A stretch of DNA of 64,000 bases, taken from NCBI GenBank assembly GCA_943737045.1, contig CALSFV010000239.1, positions 820,501-884,500 on the forward strand, given 5' to 3'. Numbering within the stretch: position 1 is the stretch's first letter; every line of letters begins with the position of its first letter. The position numbers and the translations under genes were made by a program. The notes under the pieces are model-generated. The model searched no databases. It was not told the DNA's origin and saw only the letters and a list, made by a program, of their open reading frames with translations. The DNA comes from Parapristionchus giblindavisi. Taxonomy: Eukaryota; Nematoda; Chromadorea; Rhabditida; Diplogasteridae. Positions 21,899 through 36,560 of this stretch are shown here, piece after piece.

Positions 21899-21947
21899 TC
21901 TCTGAACCTCTAAATTCGAATAGGGTCACTTCCTATCTCCCTTCTTC

Positions 21948-22251
21948 ATGTCAATAGCGCACCCCAAATCTCCTAGTTCCCCCTCTTTAAACCTTACTCG
22001 TGGTCACCCTATGAAATTGTCTATTATTTCTTCTTCATCAACTAGACATTTATCATGTATTGCTAATAGAATAGTTCACGAGTGGAATTCTTTAGGTGCA
22101 AATTTAGTAACCGTTGCCAATTCTTCTATCTTTTGTAATACTCTAAAAACTGTGATTAAGTAATTTGCAGTTTGTCCCTTCTTTATTGTTTTTAATCAGT
22201 ACACATACCATGATATATCTTCTCGTTTTTGATCCGTATAGAGAAGATAAA
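21948..22251 (+). pseudogene. 3' end of a non-LTR retrotransposon
   Basis: The 71-residue frame ends with text such as RHLSCIANRIVHEWNSLGAN followed by SIFCNTLKTVIK. This matches the last residues of LINE reverse transcriptase proteins (pattern F..R....WN.LP..V..A.S...FK..L). Only the C-terminal tail is present. The ATT microsatellite that begins at 22252 is in the place of a LINE 3' tail. A 5'-truncated copy is the simplest reading. Confidence 0.62.
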
Positions 22252-22778
<527 letters not shown>

Positions 22779-23058
22779 GAGAGGAATTGTTGCCACTAAA
22801 CGACTGATTAGTCTAGAGACTAGTCTGGGCGTGCTGAGGTCCCATACAAGGGGTACTTCTATCTTTTCGTTCATCTTCTTCTGATCAGCTATTGAAGACG
22901 TTGTTCAGAATCAAAGCCGCTGAAACGAAATAAATTGGTTGACTTTGGACAGTGTTATTGAAGGATCATGGCTGACGGGGGTACTACCGTAATCCCTTCA
23001 AATTTGAATTTCCCGCACTTTGCATTCATCCTGCGAAATCGATTTACTCACGAACGTA

Positions 23059-23322
23059 CTCAGGTGTTTGAATCCTTGCATGATCCAAGTAAAATTCGTG
23101 CAATTAGTGGCATGATAATGCATGGAAAATACTCGAATCATGCATGGATTATCCGTGATCATGCATGGATTCTGTCATTCCATGCATGATCACGGAAAAT
23201 TCGTGCATGATCACGGAAGATCCATGCATGATCACGAACGATGGATATTCCATGCATGATCATGTCGAATCATGCATGATTATACTTGTATTCGTGATCA
23301 TGCAAGGATTTCAACACCAGAG
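23059..23322 (-). mobile_element. Palindromic MITE, copy E, inverted
   Basis: CTCAGGTGTTTGAATCC at the left and TTTCAACACCAGAG at the right, in reverse orientation to A-D. One ATGCATGGA unit is missing around 23262. Confidence 0.85.
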
Positions 23323-24570
23323 CATTTTCTTTCGTATTTTCTCGTATATTTTGTGAAATAATTGCTACTCTCCGAAACGATAAGAAAAACCTGGACTTTA
23401 GTAAATGAAAAAAGTATAATTTGGTAAAAATTTGATCCTAATTATTTTTCAGAACTTTCGTAAAATCTTGTTTCAATTTTTGTAAATTATTTTTCATGCA
23501 GTTTTTTTTTATTCACAACAAACGGTTTCGTGTAGTACTCTCGAATTCAATACAAATCTATCAACAACTCGAAACTGAATTGTTCTTTTTTCAGGTACAG
23601 TACTGCCCGGTCGAGATTTCTACATGCTTCCCGTTGCGGCGCGCATTTGCGCACATCATATGTTTCCTCTGCGTATGAATTTTTTTCTCAAAGTCTTAAT
23701 CATAAGTTTTTCTTGTAATGACTAAAGAAAATGTAACAATTTTTTTATTACATAGTGAGAAAAACAATTAAAAGGCAAATCACACTGGTCTGAAAATGAC
23801 TAGTACAAATTTATTGGAAAATTATACCGAGGCCGTAATTTTCCAGTAAAATATTTCACAGTTATATGGATCCAGAGTCTGAGTGGAGTCTTGGATCCAA
23901 CTGTTTTGTGTTACTAGAATGTTGTAGACAGTCTCATTATTAAACATATGGAGAGACAATGCATGTGTGCAATGTCAATCTACTCTTTCTTTCTTATAAA
24001 TATAATTTAAATATGATACTTTCAATTGTCATTACTATAATTAAACAATTATTGAAATATTATTCTCCCAACATGAAATATCCAACAAATTTTGAACGGA
24101 AAAGAAGCAACATGGATGGATATGTCGTATTTGCTTTTCGCTCCTGCGAAATTGAATCACTCAAACTAATTGGAGATGACTTCTTCAGAGTGAAATTGTG
24201 TGGAAACATTATTGATCATTTTTTAAATTTACTATTAACAATCAGACATAGATGACTCATGAAAAACACATAACGACCACTGTACATCCTTCACATTGGA
24301 TAACTTGGTTTATAGTTCCTTACACAAAATGTAAGAATAGATCTCATCTAGAGACTGAACCAATACGATCGACATTTACCTAGATAAGCACTTCTACTTC
24401 CATCATTGTTATGTTTAGATTAGAACATAGAACTTGATAAGAGGTCTCACAAAGAAGAATGATTACGGTAAAGCGAGGGGGAGGGGGCGGCGCTGCGGTT
24501 GCGTTGCGTATGTCTTCTGTGAGGAAGAGCAGGTCAGCCTGAGTAAGTAGTGGGTGGTTGGAGACGGTGA

Positions 24571-24595
24571 TGACGTCATGATAGTGATGACGTCA
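24571..24595 (+). promoter_or_regulatory. Two consensus CRE sites before Gq alpha ATG
   Basis: The full palindrome TGACGTCA occurs at 24571-24578 and 24588-24595, each preceded by GTGA, with centres 17 bases apart. The second ends 10 bases before the ATG. This octamer is the classic CREB/ATF and related bZIP site. Its placement suggests cAMP- or stress-responsive control, or a feature of the 5' untranslated region; function is inferred. Confidence 0.6.
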
Positions 24596-24605
24596 TAGAT
24601 TGGAG

Positions 24606-28378
<3,773 letters not shown>

Positions 28379-28749
28379 TGAAATGGGGTCCGAAGGTCAA
28401 TTATGTTATGAAGAATGATAAGAATAGGAGAGTCAGTTTAGGTAGCTGATATGCACAATGAGTGCTATATGTCTTTCCATGAATTGAGTAGTACTCCCCC
28501 CTTCCCCCTTCCCCTCCCTTGACACTATTACTACTTTTTTACTCGTTATCCTTGTTCTTTCTAGTCACCGCTCCATTCTGATATCATGCATGCTCTCCCT
28601 TACACTACTCACATACTATTTATTCATTCCCCATCCCTCCCCATCGTCTTCCCGCACATTTATATGAATGGTTATTCAATTTCTTTGTTTGTTCTTAAGA
28701 AGATAAAGGCGCATAAGATGAAGATTTATTTATCATCATGATATATACA
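28379..28749. other. Convergent 3' spacer, Gq alpha / TAF4
   Basis: Holds the 3' untranslated regions of the two convergent genes, with a C/T-rich stretch at 28490-28660. No gene is seen. Confidence 0.65.
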
Positions 28750-30613
28750 TTACAATTGTCCTTCTGCCATAGAGAGTGCATATGCTATTTTGGTAGCAAC
28801 TTTACTTTGACAATGACGACTGAGTAGTGATTGCATATCTCTCATAGATACTCGAAGAGTACGCTGTCGTCCACTTTGATTGGAAGCCGTTGTATCTACA
28901 ATATATCAATATCGTTATTACAATATATATCTATGTTATAATGAATATACATATAAACATACTACTAGGTGTATCCCATTTCCTTTTATTAGATCTTGAC
29001 GATCCTAATGCAGCTATGGCAGCAGCATTCGCATCTCTATTCCTAGCTAATTCAGCATCTGCTTTCTGCATCTCCTTAGCCCTCTCTACCGTTTCCTATA
29101 ATTTGTATTTGCATACTGATAATTACGATGGAATATAATATACTTTGCCGGTCTTCTTATTTTTAGACATTCGAATAAGAGCTTCCTTATCACGTGCTTC
29201 TTTTCTTTCTTCTAATTCTCTATCAATATCTTCTAAGAATCGAACCTAACAATTATCATCCATTAATGAAGCTGTCTATAATCTAAACCATACCTGTTTC
29301 CTAACATCATCAACTACTTCATAATGAGGATGAGATTTGAGAAGATATAGGCGATGCTCAGTTAAAGAAGTCAATTCACTCATGACCTACATTATAGTTG
29401 AAATGATTCAATTGATCAATACAACTAACCTTTCTTAGTCTATACTCGGCAGCGTCTGATATTAATGTTAAGACATCCTCATCAACATAACATACAGTAT
29501 TGATACGACGAGTTATCTTCTTCATTATTTCAACTGGTCGAATTATAGTATTCTGATAGATTCAATATAACAAATGAATTGAGAAATGATAGTGATACCT
29601 TAATAGGCGTTTCATTCAGAACTCTTGTACTTACATCCTCTTCAACAACAGGAGCACTGATTGAAGGACTACCTGGCCTTTCTTAATATCATACAATATT
29701 AAGAATAAACATGATAAATATGATACCAGGAGGAGCAGGAGGAGGAAAGGCATGAGGAGGAGGGGAAATACCTTCTATCACAACTTCACCCGATGATAAT
29801 GCATTACGAAGATATGGAAGAGTGCGCTAAATAAGTCATTCCAAACAATTTTAAAAAATCAATTTAAAATACCTGTAAGAATGGTAGAAGATGAGGTTGG
29901 GCTTGAGAACGTAGAGCATCTTGAAGTCGTGCAGTGAACTCTTCTGCTGGCATTCTACCGAACATTACATTCTAAACATCCATCATTTCTCAATAAACTA
30001 TGATACAATAATCAACTTACTGATACAAGTTCCTTTACTTTCGCATGTGTATGATGTCGATTAGGATCTTGTTCGGGAGTTTGACTCAATTGTATGAGAG
30101 TTCGAAAGAATCTTACACACTTTTGTACCATACTCTGTTCATCTCCATTTGCATTTAGACTATTAGGAGGCAATGATGACGCTATAAAACTTCCATCATC
30201 AACTCAACCATAGGTCGAATAGCTAGGTTATCGGTTTTTAAAATGCGGTCAGGTTTTTCGAATTCGGGAAAATTTGGATCAAAATGCGGTCAGATTTTTC
30301 GATTTTTGGGAAATTTTGGTTAAAAATGCAGTCTGATTTTTCGATTTTTGGGAAATTTTTGCTCAAAATGCGGTCAGGCTTGGTACTTTGTAACATACTT
30401 TTCGACCTATGAACTCAACCAAAGCACAAATAACTTACCAGCACGTTGAGATGGAGGATGTTGCATTATATCATTTCGTGCTTGGATAGGACGAGGTGGT
30501 CCGAATGGTAAACTATCATCTACGGGTGATCTTCTAGTTGGAGGAGGTAATGAAGTTAAACTTCGCATATTGGTTGGATGAGGTATCGAATGAGGTAGTT
30601 GATTCGGATCCAT
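28750..30613 (-). CDS. taf-4: TFIID subunit TAF4
   Basis: Read on the minus strand from ATG at 30613. The N terminus is proline-rich and low in complexity. A TAFH (NHR1) domain follows: MVQKCVRFFRTLIQLSQ, VKELVSNVMFGRMPAEEF, ARLQDALRSQAQPHLLPFLQ. After a second proline-rich linker comes the TAF4 C-terminal domain with the histone-fold start (VLTLISDAAEYRLRKVMSEL and SLTEHRLYLLKSHPHYEV) and a basic charged helix. The end is VSMRDMQSLLSRHCQSKVAT, then a short tail to TAA at 28750-28752. TAF4 pairs with TAF12 and is central to TFIID assembly and activator contact. It is shorter than vertebrate TAF4, lacking the long glutamine-rich region. One intron carries a transposon at 30209-30411. Divergent from eIF3e, 473 bases apart. 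Confidence 0.9.
30209..30411. mobile_element. MITE with 8-bp TSD in TAF4 intron
   Basis: Ends CATAGGTCGAATAGC and TTTTCGACCTATG form a terminal inverted repeat. Identical 8-bp repeats AACTCAAC lie at 30201-30208 and 30412-30419. The body has three copies of AAAATGCGGTCAGG-type units. An 8-bp duplication suggests hAT. Relatives are at 5820-5958 and 44360-44438. Confidence 0.83.
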
Positions 30614-31086
30614 GTTTCTGGAAAGAAAGTTGAGTAATGATAAACAATCGCGGGATGAGAGGCAGAAAAAACATTATTTCCGACGCGGCGGAGGGGGTTA
30701 CGGCGTAGGCAAGTAAGGCAAATGTAACAGTGCATAAGGAAATAAGAATGCAACAAAAACTATGTATTTATAGTGTATTAATGGTAAGCATGTCTTTAGT
30801 TTAGGAAAAGGCTCACACTATGACACACGCGGCTTGTGTACTTATGCACATTTCACATTTCACATCAGCCAGTTTACCATGGTTTCCCACAATCCCACAT
30901 TTTTTCTTGGTTGAGTTATCGATTATAATTTTCGATTGTAACGTTCGTTCAAACTCGTAATACATTGCTATAGAACGTGTTAAGTTGCTTTGCTCAACAA
31001 CGCTTAAAAGCAACATTTATTTCGTCAATTGATCAGATCATTTTGTATCTTTCGCGGTGCTATAGTTGGTGGTGTTTCAGGTAATA
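30614..31086. promoter_or_regulatory. Divergent promoter region, TAF4 / eIF3e
   Basis: A 473-base spacer between divergent start codons. CAGGTAATA immediately before the eIF3e ATG may hold a spliced leader acceptor (TTTCAG at 31075-31080). A G/C-rich patch CGACGCGGCGGAGG is at 30680. No TATA box is evident. Confidence 0.5.
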
Positions 31087-34000
31087 ATGTCAGATTTCGA
31101 TCTCACTAGAAAGATGGTCCCGTTCTTGGACACTCATCTTATCATACCGCTGCTTGAATTCATCGAACCTCGAAAGGCGTTTTAAATTTATCGTATTTTC
31201 TGTCTAATATCAAAATTTTTTTAGATTTATGAAGAGAAGTCTTTGGTGGAAATGCACAGAAAAGTGCTCATGAGGACAAATATGATGGATTCCATAATGG
31301 AGACTTATCCTGATGGAAAAGCTCCCAAGGAGTTAGAAAAGAGAAGAGATGAGATTCTGAAGGAGAGAGATGAACTGAAAGCGAAGGTAAATCATTTAAT
31401 TATTATGTAATATATAAGCGATCTTCCATATACTTCGATTACGAAGCTTTTATCTACTACCTAACAAGCAGGGCTTTTCGACAAGGCTTTTTTCGCCAAA
31501 TTTCGCATTTTTTGGCTTATTTTCAGACACTTGATCAGAAAAAAATAAGTGAAAAATAACGATTTTTTTCCTAATCGATCCACTAGCGAGGGTACCGAAA
31601 TGTATGCTCAAAGTGTACATTGAACTTTCCGTAGCTTTTTGACTGAGTTAGTATACTGTAATTATGAAACTCATCGCGCTTATTTAGCAGGCTACAGTGA
31701 TCTTACTTCTTACCAGTTGTTTCTTTTTGAAATACATATTTTAAGTCAGTTTTTCGAGCTCAAGAACACGAGATCAACTATTTCGAATCGAATTTTTGGA
31801 AGTTATCTGCATTTTTTTCAAATTGATTTAGTAAACGACAAAACAACCTTTTTTTTCGTTCAAAAAGGACAAAAAAATTAGGTACTTTGACAAATGATAT
31901 GTAATCTCGTAAAATAATGAAATACAGTACACTTGAAGAAAATTATATCCTCAATTATTAATACGCCATTTCTTGAAATTAAATGCATATTTTTTAACCA
32001 CTTTTTTCGTTTCGTTCAATTGTTCATTTTTTTTCGTACAATTTTACATTTTAAATTTTTTACGAAAATGCCTACCGAGCGCCACATCTTTTCTCAAACA
32101 TAGGGAGGGGGCTCATTGAAAACCTGACAAAATGACAAAAAAATTGCGGTATGGTTCACCATGCTGTACTCTTATCCTTTCCGCTCTCTCACTTTTGCGT
32201 ACTCTCTCTCTCTCTCTCTCTCCAGTCTACTCTTTCTCTATCACACCAAGATCACACTCGAAACGCTGTGAGCCCGCGTATATGTGCTATTTTTATCCTA
32301 CAAAAATGGGTTTTCGGAGTAGTGTAGTGATTAGCTAATTGATTGATATTTGAGGTTGATGTTGTTGTGGAGATATTGGAAAGGGATGCAGTGAAGGAGA
32401 TGATGGAGACTACTCGTGAAAGAGACGGAAATAATAAATTACTTGAATATCTTATGAGTAATCATGGAGTGAGTTCTTCTTCCTTCTACATCTACATATG
32501 CATTAATTGTTTTGTTAAGTTCTCTGTTGACATGCTCGATACTCTTTTCAAGTATGCAAAGTTCCAATATGAATGTGGAAACTACTCTGCTACTTCAGTA
32601 ACTTTATATATTTATTAAGTTTATGAAGTGTGTATCATATCATTCATTCAGGTTCTTCTCCTTCACTTCCGATCACTTGTTCCTGTTCATGATCCTAACT
32701 ATCTCAATGCACTTTATGGTAAACTCGCATCTGAAATCCTTCTTCAGGTTTAATTTTCTATATTGATCCATATATTGATTGGTAGTATTATAGGAATGGG
32801 AGCATGCTAAGGATGATCTTGCCAAATTGAGAGCTTACATAGATAGTAATCCATTTGATTCTGAATGGGAACTTGTTCAACAAAGAGCATGGTCAGTTAT
32901 TTGTATTATTCAATATAATGAGTATGGATGATTATAATTGAAATACAGGTTCATCCATTGGTCTCTATTTGTCTATTTCAATTATCCTAAAGGAAGAGAT
33001 GATGTAGTTGATGTTCTTCTTAATCAACAATCATATCTGAACACTGTACAGGTATATCATATCATTCTGAATACTCAGAATGAATCTCTTCATTCAGGTT
33101 GCATGTCCTCATGTTCTTCGTTATCTCACCGTTGCTGTTGTCACTAGTAAGAATAAACAGAAGAATTCTCTCAAGGATCTTGTTAGAGTCATCGAAATTG
33201 TTAGTCATTCATTTATATTATTTGATAGACGGAGTCTTTTATATCCATTTGTTATCCATCAAAATGGGAGGGAGAAAATGAATGATGATACACATTATAA
33301 CAATGTAATATTTGTATTGTGGTATGTAATGGTTTGTATTATTACAGGAGAGACATTCATATCAAGATCCTGTAACTGATTTCCTCACTTGTCTTTATAT
33401 AGACTATGATTTCGATGGAGCTCAACAGAAGTTGAGACAATGTGAAGAGGTAAGTAAATAGAATGGATTGAATGATGAATGATGAATGTATGAATATAGG
33501 TTCTATCAAATGATTTCTTCTTAACTGCTTGTCTTGATGATTTCCGAGAGTGTGCTCGTCTTCTTATATTTGAGATGTTTTGTCGTATACATGAATGTAT
33601 CTCATTAGAGATGCTCGCTCATCGTCTCAATATGAAACAAGTATGACCATTCAATTCAATTCAATTCTTTATCCTATCCATACATTTTCGCCCCACTCAC
33701 AATCAGTTGTTTTTGCGAATTATAAACTGACCCGAAATTAGAACAAAACTGACCCGATCTACATCTCAATTACTCAAAACTGACCCGATCTTAGGTGATT
33801 CTTACTAATCTCGATCTCCCGCATATTCCTTGATGGGTCTCGAGTTTCAAAACTGACCGCATCGACAAAAAGTGCTCACTCACAATGTGGGTGCTCGAAA
33901 ATGTATGATCCTATCAGCTCATTAAATGCAGAGGGGGGGGGGGGGCAAAACAGGGGGAATTTTCTTATCCACAAGATTTAACCTTTCGTCTCTAATGCAG

Positions 34001-36319
34001 TGTTCAGAACTTGGAAAATACACGAAAATGCGGAAAATGCTGTTCAGAAGTTCAGTCGGAAAATGCTCATTTTCGATGTTTTTAAGCAAGTTTTACTGGG
34101 TTTTTAGTTGAATATCAACGTTTAAGGGTTGCAAACAGTGTTGCGTACGCATTTTATTGATGATAAGCGATAATACTAAATATGGACTCGCTACATTGAT
34201 TTTTCGCTGCATTTTCATTGATTTTCGGCTCAAAGTGCTCAAAAAAGCATCATACGATATATATTTCAGTAGCATACTTTATAAATGACCTAAATTAGTT
34301 GTTTTCTATGAAATAACGAGTTTCAACGCTTTTAAAGTGTATAAAACCATCTTTTTCAAGCCAAAATCGAGCATTTTCGGGCATTTTCCACCTGAACTTC
34401 TGAACAGCATTTTCGAGCATTTTCCAAGTTCTGAACACCGCATGAGAGAATTCATCTCCATTCAAGAAAACGTCAGCATATGAAACTTGATTCGAATAGT
34501 CTAAGAGAGACTATCTGACTCAGTGAACATATTTTGCTTATGGCTTGGCACTTGGCCAAAAAGTGATATGAACCGATCGGGCCCAAATCGTGCACAGTTG
34601 TAGTATGGGCTGACATAAGCTCGCAGGCGGAGTTTGGGTTCGTCATATCTACATCCTCGCTAAATAACGTAAGTTCGATGAAGTGGCATCGAAATTTCAA
34701 AGTTTACGGATTCATTCGATATATGTATACGATGAAGGGCAATAGTAAGCAGGTACATTCCACCAAGTATCATCCCGATCCAAAACCGTGAGACCCAGAA
34801 AAAAATTAAAAAGACCGGTCTGGGGCCCATAAAATGTTTTTATTATTTTTCCTGCAATTGCCTATCGGTGAGGGTCTTTTTTTATTTCTTCAATTTGACG
34901 AGTATTTATTAGTGTAACTACTATATGAAAATGAACTAAAACACAATCGTGGAAGTTTGCCTTATTCCCGAAAAACCACAACTAATTCACCTTTTTATCG
35001 CGAACTGACCGAATAAGCATATGCCGGTTACGGTTATGCATATTCGGAAATTCAAAATTCATAGTTTTTTTCGAAAAATACCGTCATATTACACCTCAGA
35101 TATTCATACAACAAACAAATAATAAAAGAAAAACAATAATATAATACCGAAATCGAATGAAAACAAACGGTGATTGACGAATTTTGAATTTCCGCCTTTG
35201 CATTACAGTAGGTGGCACACCATTTATCGTCTCAGTTCGCGATAAAAAGGTGAATTAGTTGTGGTTTTTCGGGAATAAGGCAAACTTCCACGATTGTGTT
35301 TTAATTCATTTTCATATAGTAGTTACACTAATGAATACTCGTCAAATTGAAGAAATAAAAAAAGACCCTCACCGATAGGCAATTGCAGGAAAAATAATAA
35401 AAACATTTTATGGGCCCCAGACCGGACTTTTTAATTTTTTTCTGGGTCTCACGGTTTTGGATCGGGATGATATTTGGGGGAATGTACCTGCTTACTATTG
35501 CCCTTCATCGTATACATATATCGAATGAATCCGTAAACTTTGAAATTTCGATGCCATTTCATCGAACTTACGTTATTTAGCGAAGGTGCAGATATGACGA
35601 ACCCAAACTTCGTGTGCAAGCTTATGTCAGCCCATACTACAACTGTGCACGATTTGGGCCCGATCGGTTCATATCACTTTTTGGCCAAGTGCCAAGGGAA
35701 TGTCACTAGAGCCAGATAGTCTCTCCTAATAACCCACGAAAACTTGACGTTGCTCGTCCAATCGGCCTGCTTGACAATACGGATATACCGCTCCTGACTT
35801 TCCAAAGTCTACTAGGAGGGGACTCAACTGTTGATCCTCTTCTCTTGATGGAATAAGCGAGTGTAGTCGAGAGTGGAGAGATAATAGTCCAACTGACCGA
35901 ACCGCAGAGAGAAAAGGCAGAGAGTCCATTAAGAATACATATTCATATAAATATAGGTTGATGCTGAAAGATGGATCGTAGACCTTATTCGTAATTATCG
36001 TATTGATGGAGCTAAGATTGATTCCAAATTGGCTCAAGTAGTTATGGGAGTTAAAGCTGTATCAATCCATGAACAGGTTTGTATTCAAACCATAGTGTAA
36101 TTTATTTATTTTCTATATTATTTATCAAATTATCATGTTTATTATGATAATAGTAAAAAAATAATTGGAGTATGGTAATGAAAATAATTATTGATTATAT
36201 GTTATTGATATTATTAGGTAGCTGAGAATACGAAGAGATTGTCAAATCGAGCACAACAAATGACACTTCAATTAGAGAAAATGAGAGCAGATAAAGTGAA
36301 GACTACAACTACAAACTAA
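31087..36319 (+). CDS. eif-3.E: Translation initiation factor eIF3 subunit e (INT6)
   Basis: Begins [20 protein letters not shown] with LEFIEPRK, the standard eIF3e N terminus. Then [20 protein letters not shown] with [50 protein letters not shown] and the PCI domain: [52 protein letters not shown] and [20 protein letters not shown]. The stop is at 36317-36319 and AATAAA at 36459-36464. eIF3e is part of the eIF3 scaffold on the 40S ribosome and contacts eIF4G. The intron before VDAERW, about 33642-35955, is 2.3 kb and stacks three inverted-repeat elements; another of about 960 bases follows the second exon. Other introns are 40-60 bases. Confidence 0.95.
32130..32285 (+). repeat. Dispersed CTCTCACTTTTGCG repeat
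   Basis: The text TCTCTCACTTTTGCGTACTC and TCGAAACGCTGTGA also occurs near 61378-61506 and, inverted and interrupted by the hAT element, near 2425-2500. It lies within an eIF3e intron. A (CT)n run is at 32206-32222. Origin unknown. Confidence 0.6.
33681..33905. mobile_element. MITE with TACATTTTCG ends, copy 1
   Basis: TACATTTTCGCCCCACTC at the left and GGGTGCTCGAAAATGTA at the right. The interior has repeated AACTGACCCGA units. A second copy, 50398-50669, lies in an intron of the Arf exchange factor. TA is the likely target. Confidence 0.75.
33998..34440. mobile_element. MITE with CAGTGTTCAGAACTTGG ends
   Basis: The end CAGTGTTCAGAACTTGGAAA matches the inverted TTTCCAAGTTCTGAACACCG at the right. 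The interior repeats GCATTTTC and GAAAATGC motifs. A diverged relative is at 20818-21390. It lies in the large eIF3e intron, next to a G13 run at 33933-33945. Confidence 0.75.
34505..35725. mobile_element. 1.2-kb foldback element in eIF3e intron
   Basis: The ends GAGAGACTATCTG and CAGATAGTCTCTC are inverted, and the arms run inward for about 470-500 bases (for example GATCGGGCCCAAATCGTGCA matches its complement near 35645). The loop is about 34960-35225. CTAA occurs at both junctions and could be a short duplication. Transcription of the intron would give a very long hairpin. Confidence 0.8.
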
Positions 36320-36560
36320 ATATATCATCTTTCACTACTAATTAACAACATTCAATTCGTTGTTTTCTTTTCTTTTGTTTTTTTCCCTCTGCTTCTTTAC
36401 TTGGTTGTTTCTGTTGAAAGCCTTCTATTTTCCCGTTGTTGGCATAGTTTTATCTATGAATAAATGAATTATTGGCGCTTGATTGAATGTAGTACTCTTT
36501 TGGTTTGAAAGCCTCTTATTTGATTGATTTTATTGGTATCATCATTCCGAAATTTAGGTT
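36320..36560 (+). promoter_or_regulatory. eIF3e-TERT spacer with polyadenylation signal
   Basis: AATAAA lies at 36459-36464, 140 bases after the eIF3e stop and 97 bases before the TERT ATG. AATTTAG at 36551-36557 just before the ATG could serve as a trans-splice acceptor. Spacing and order resemble nematode operons; this is inferred. Confidence 0.45.

Noticed and set aside
23959..24255. 98-residue frame upstream of Gq alpha
   Set aside because: No known domain, no flanking splice or promoter signals, and AT-rich hydrophobic text as expected by chance.
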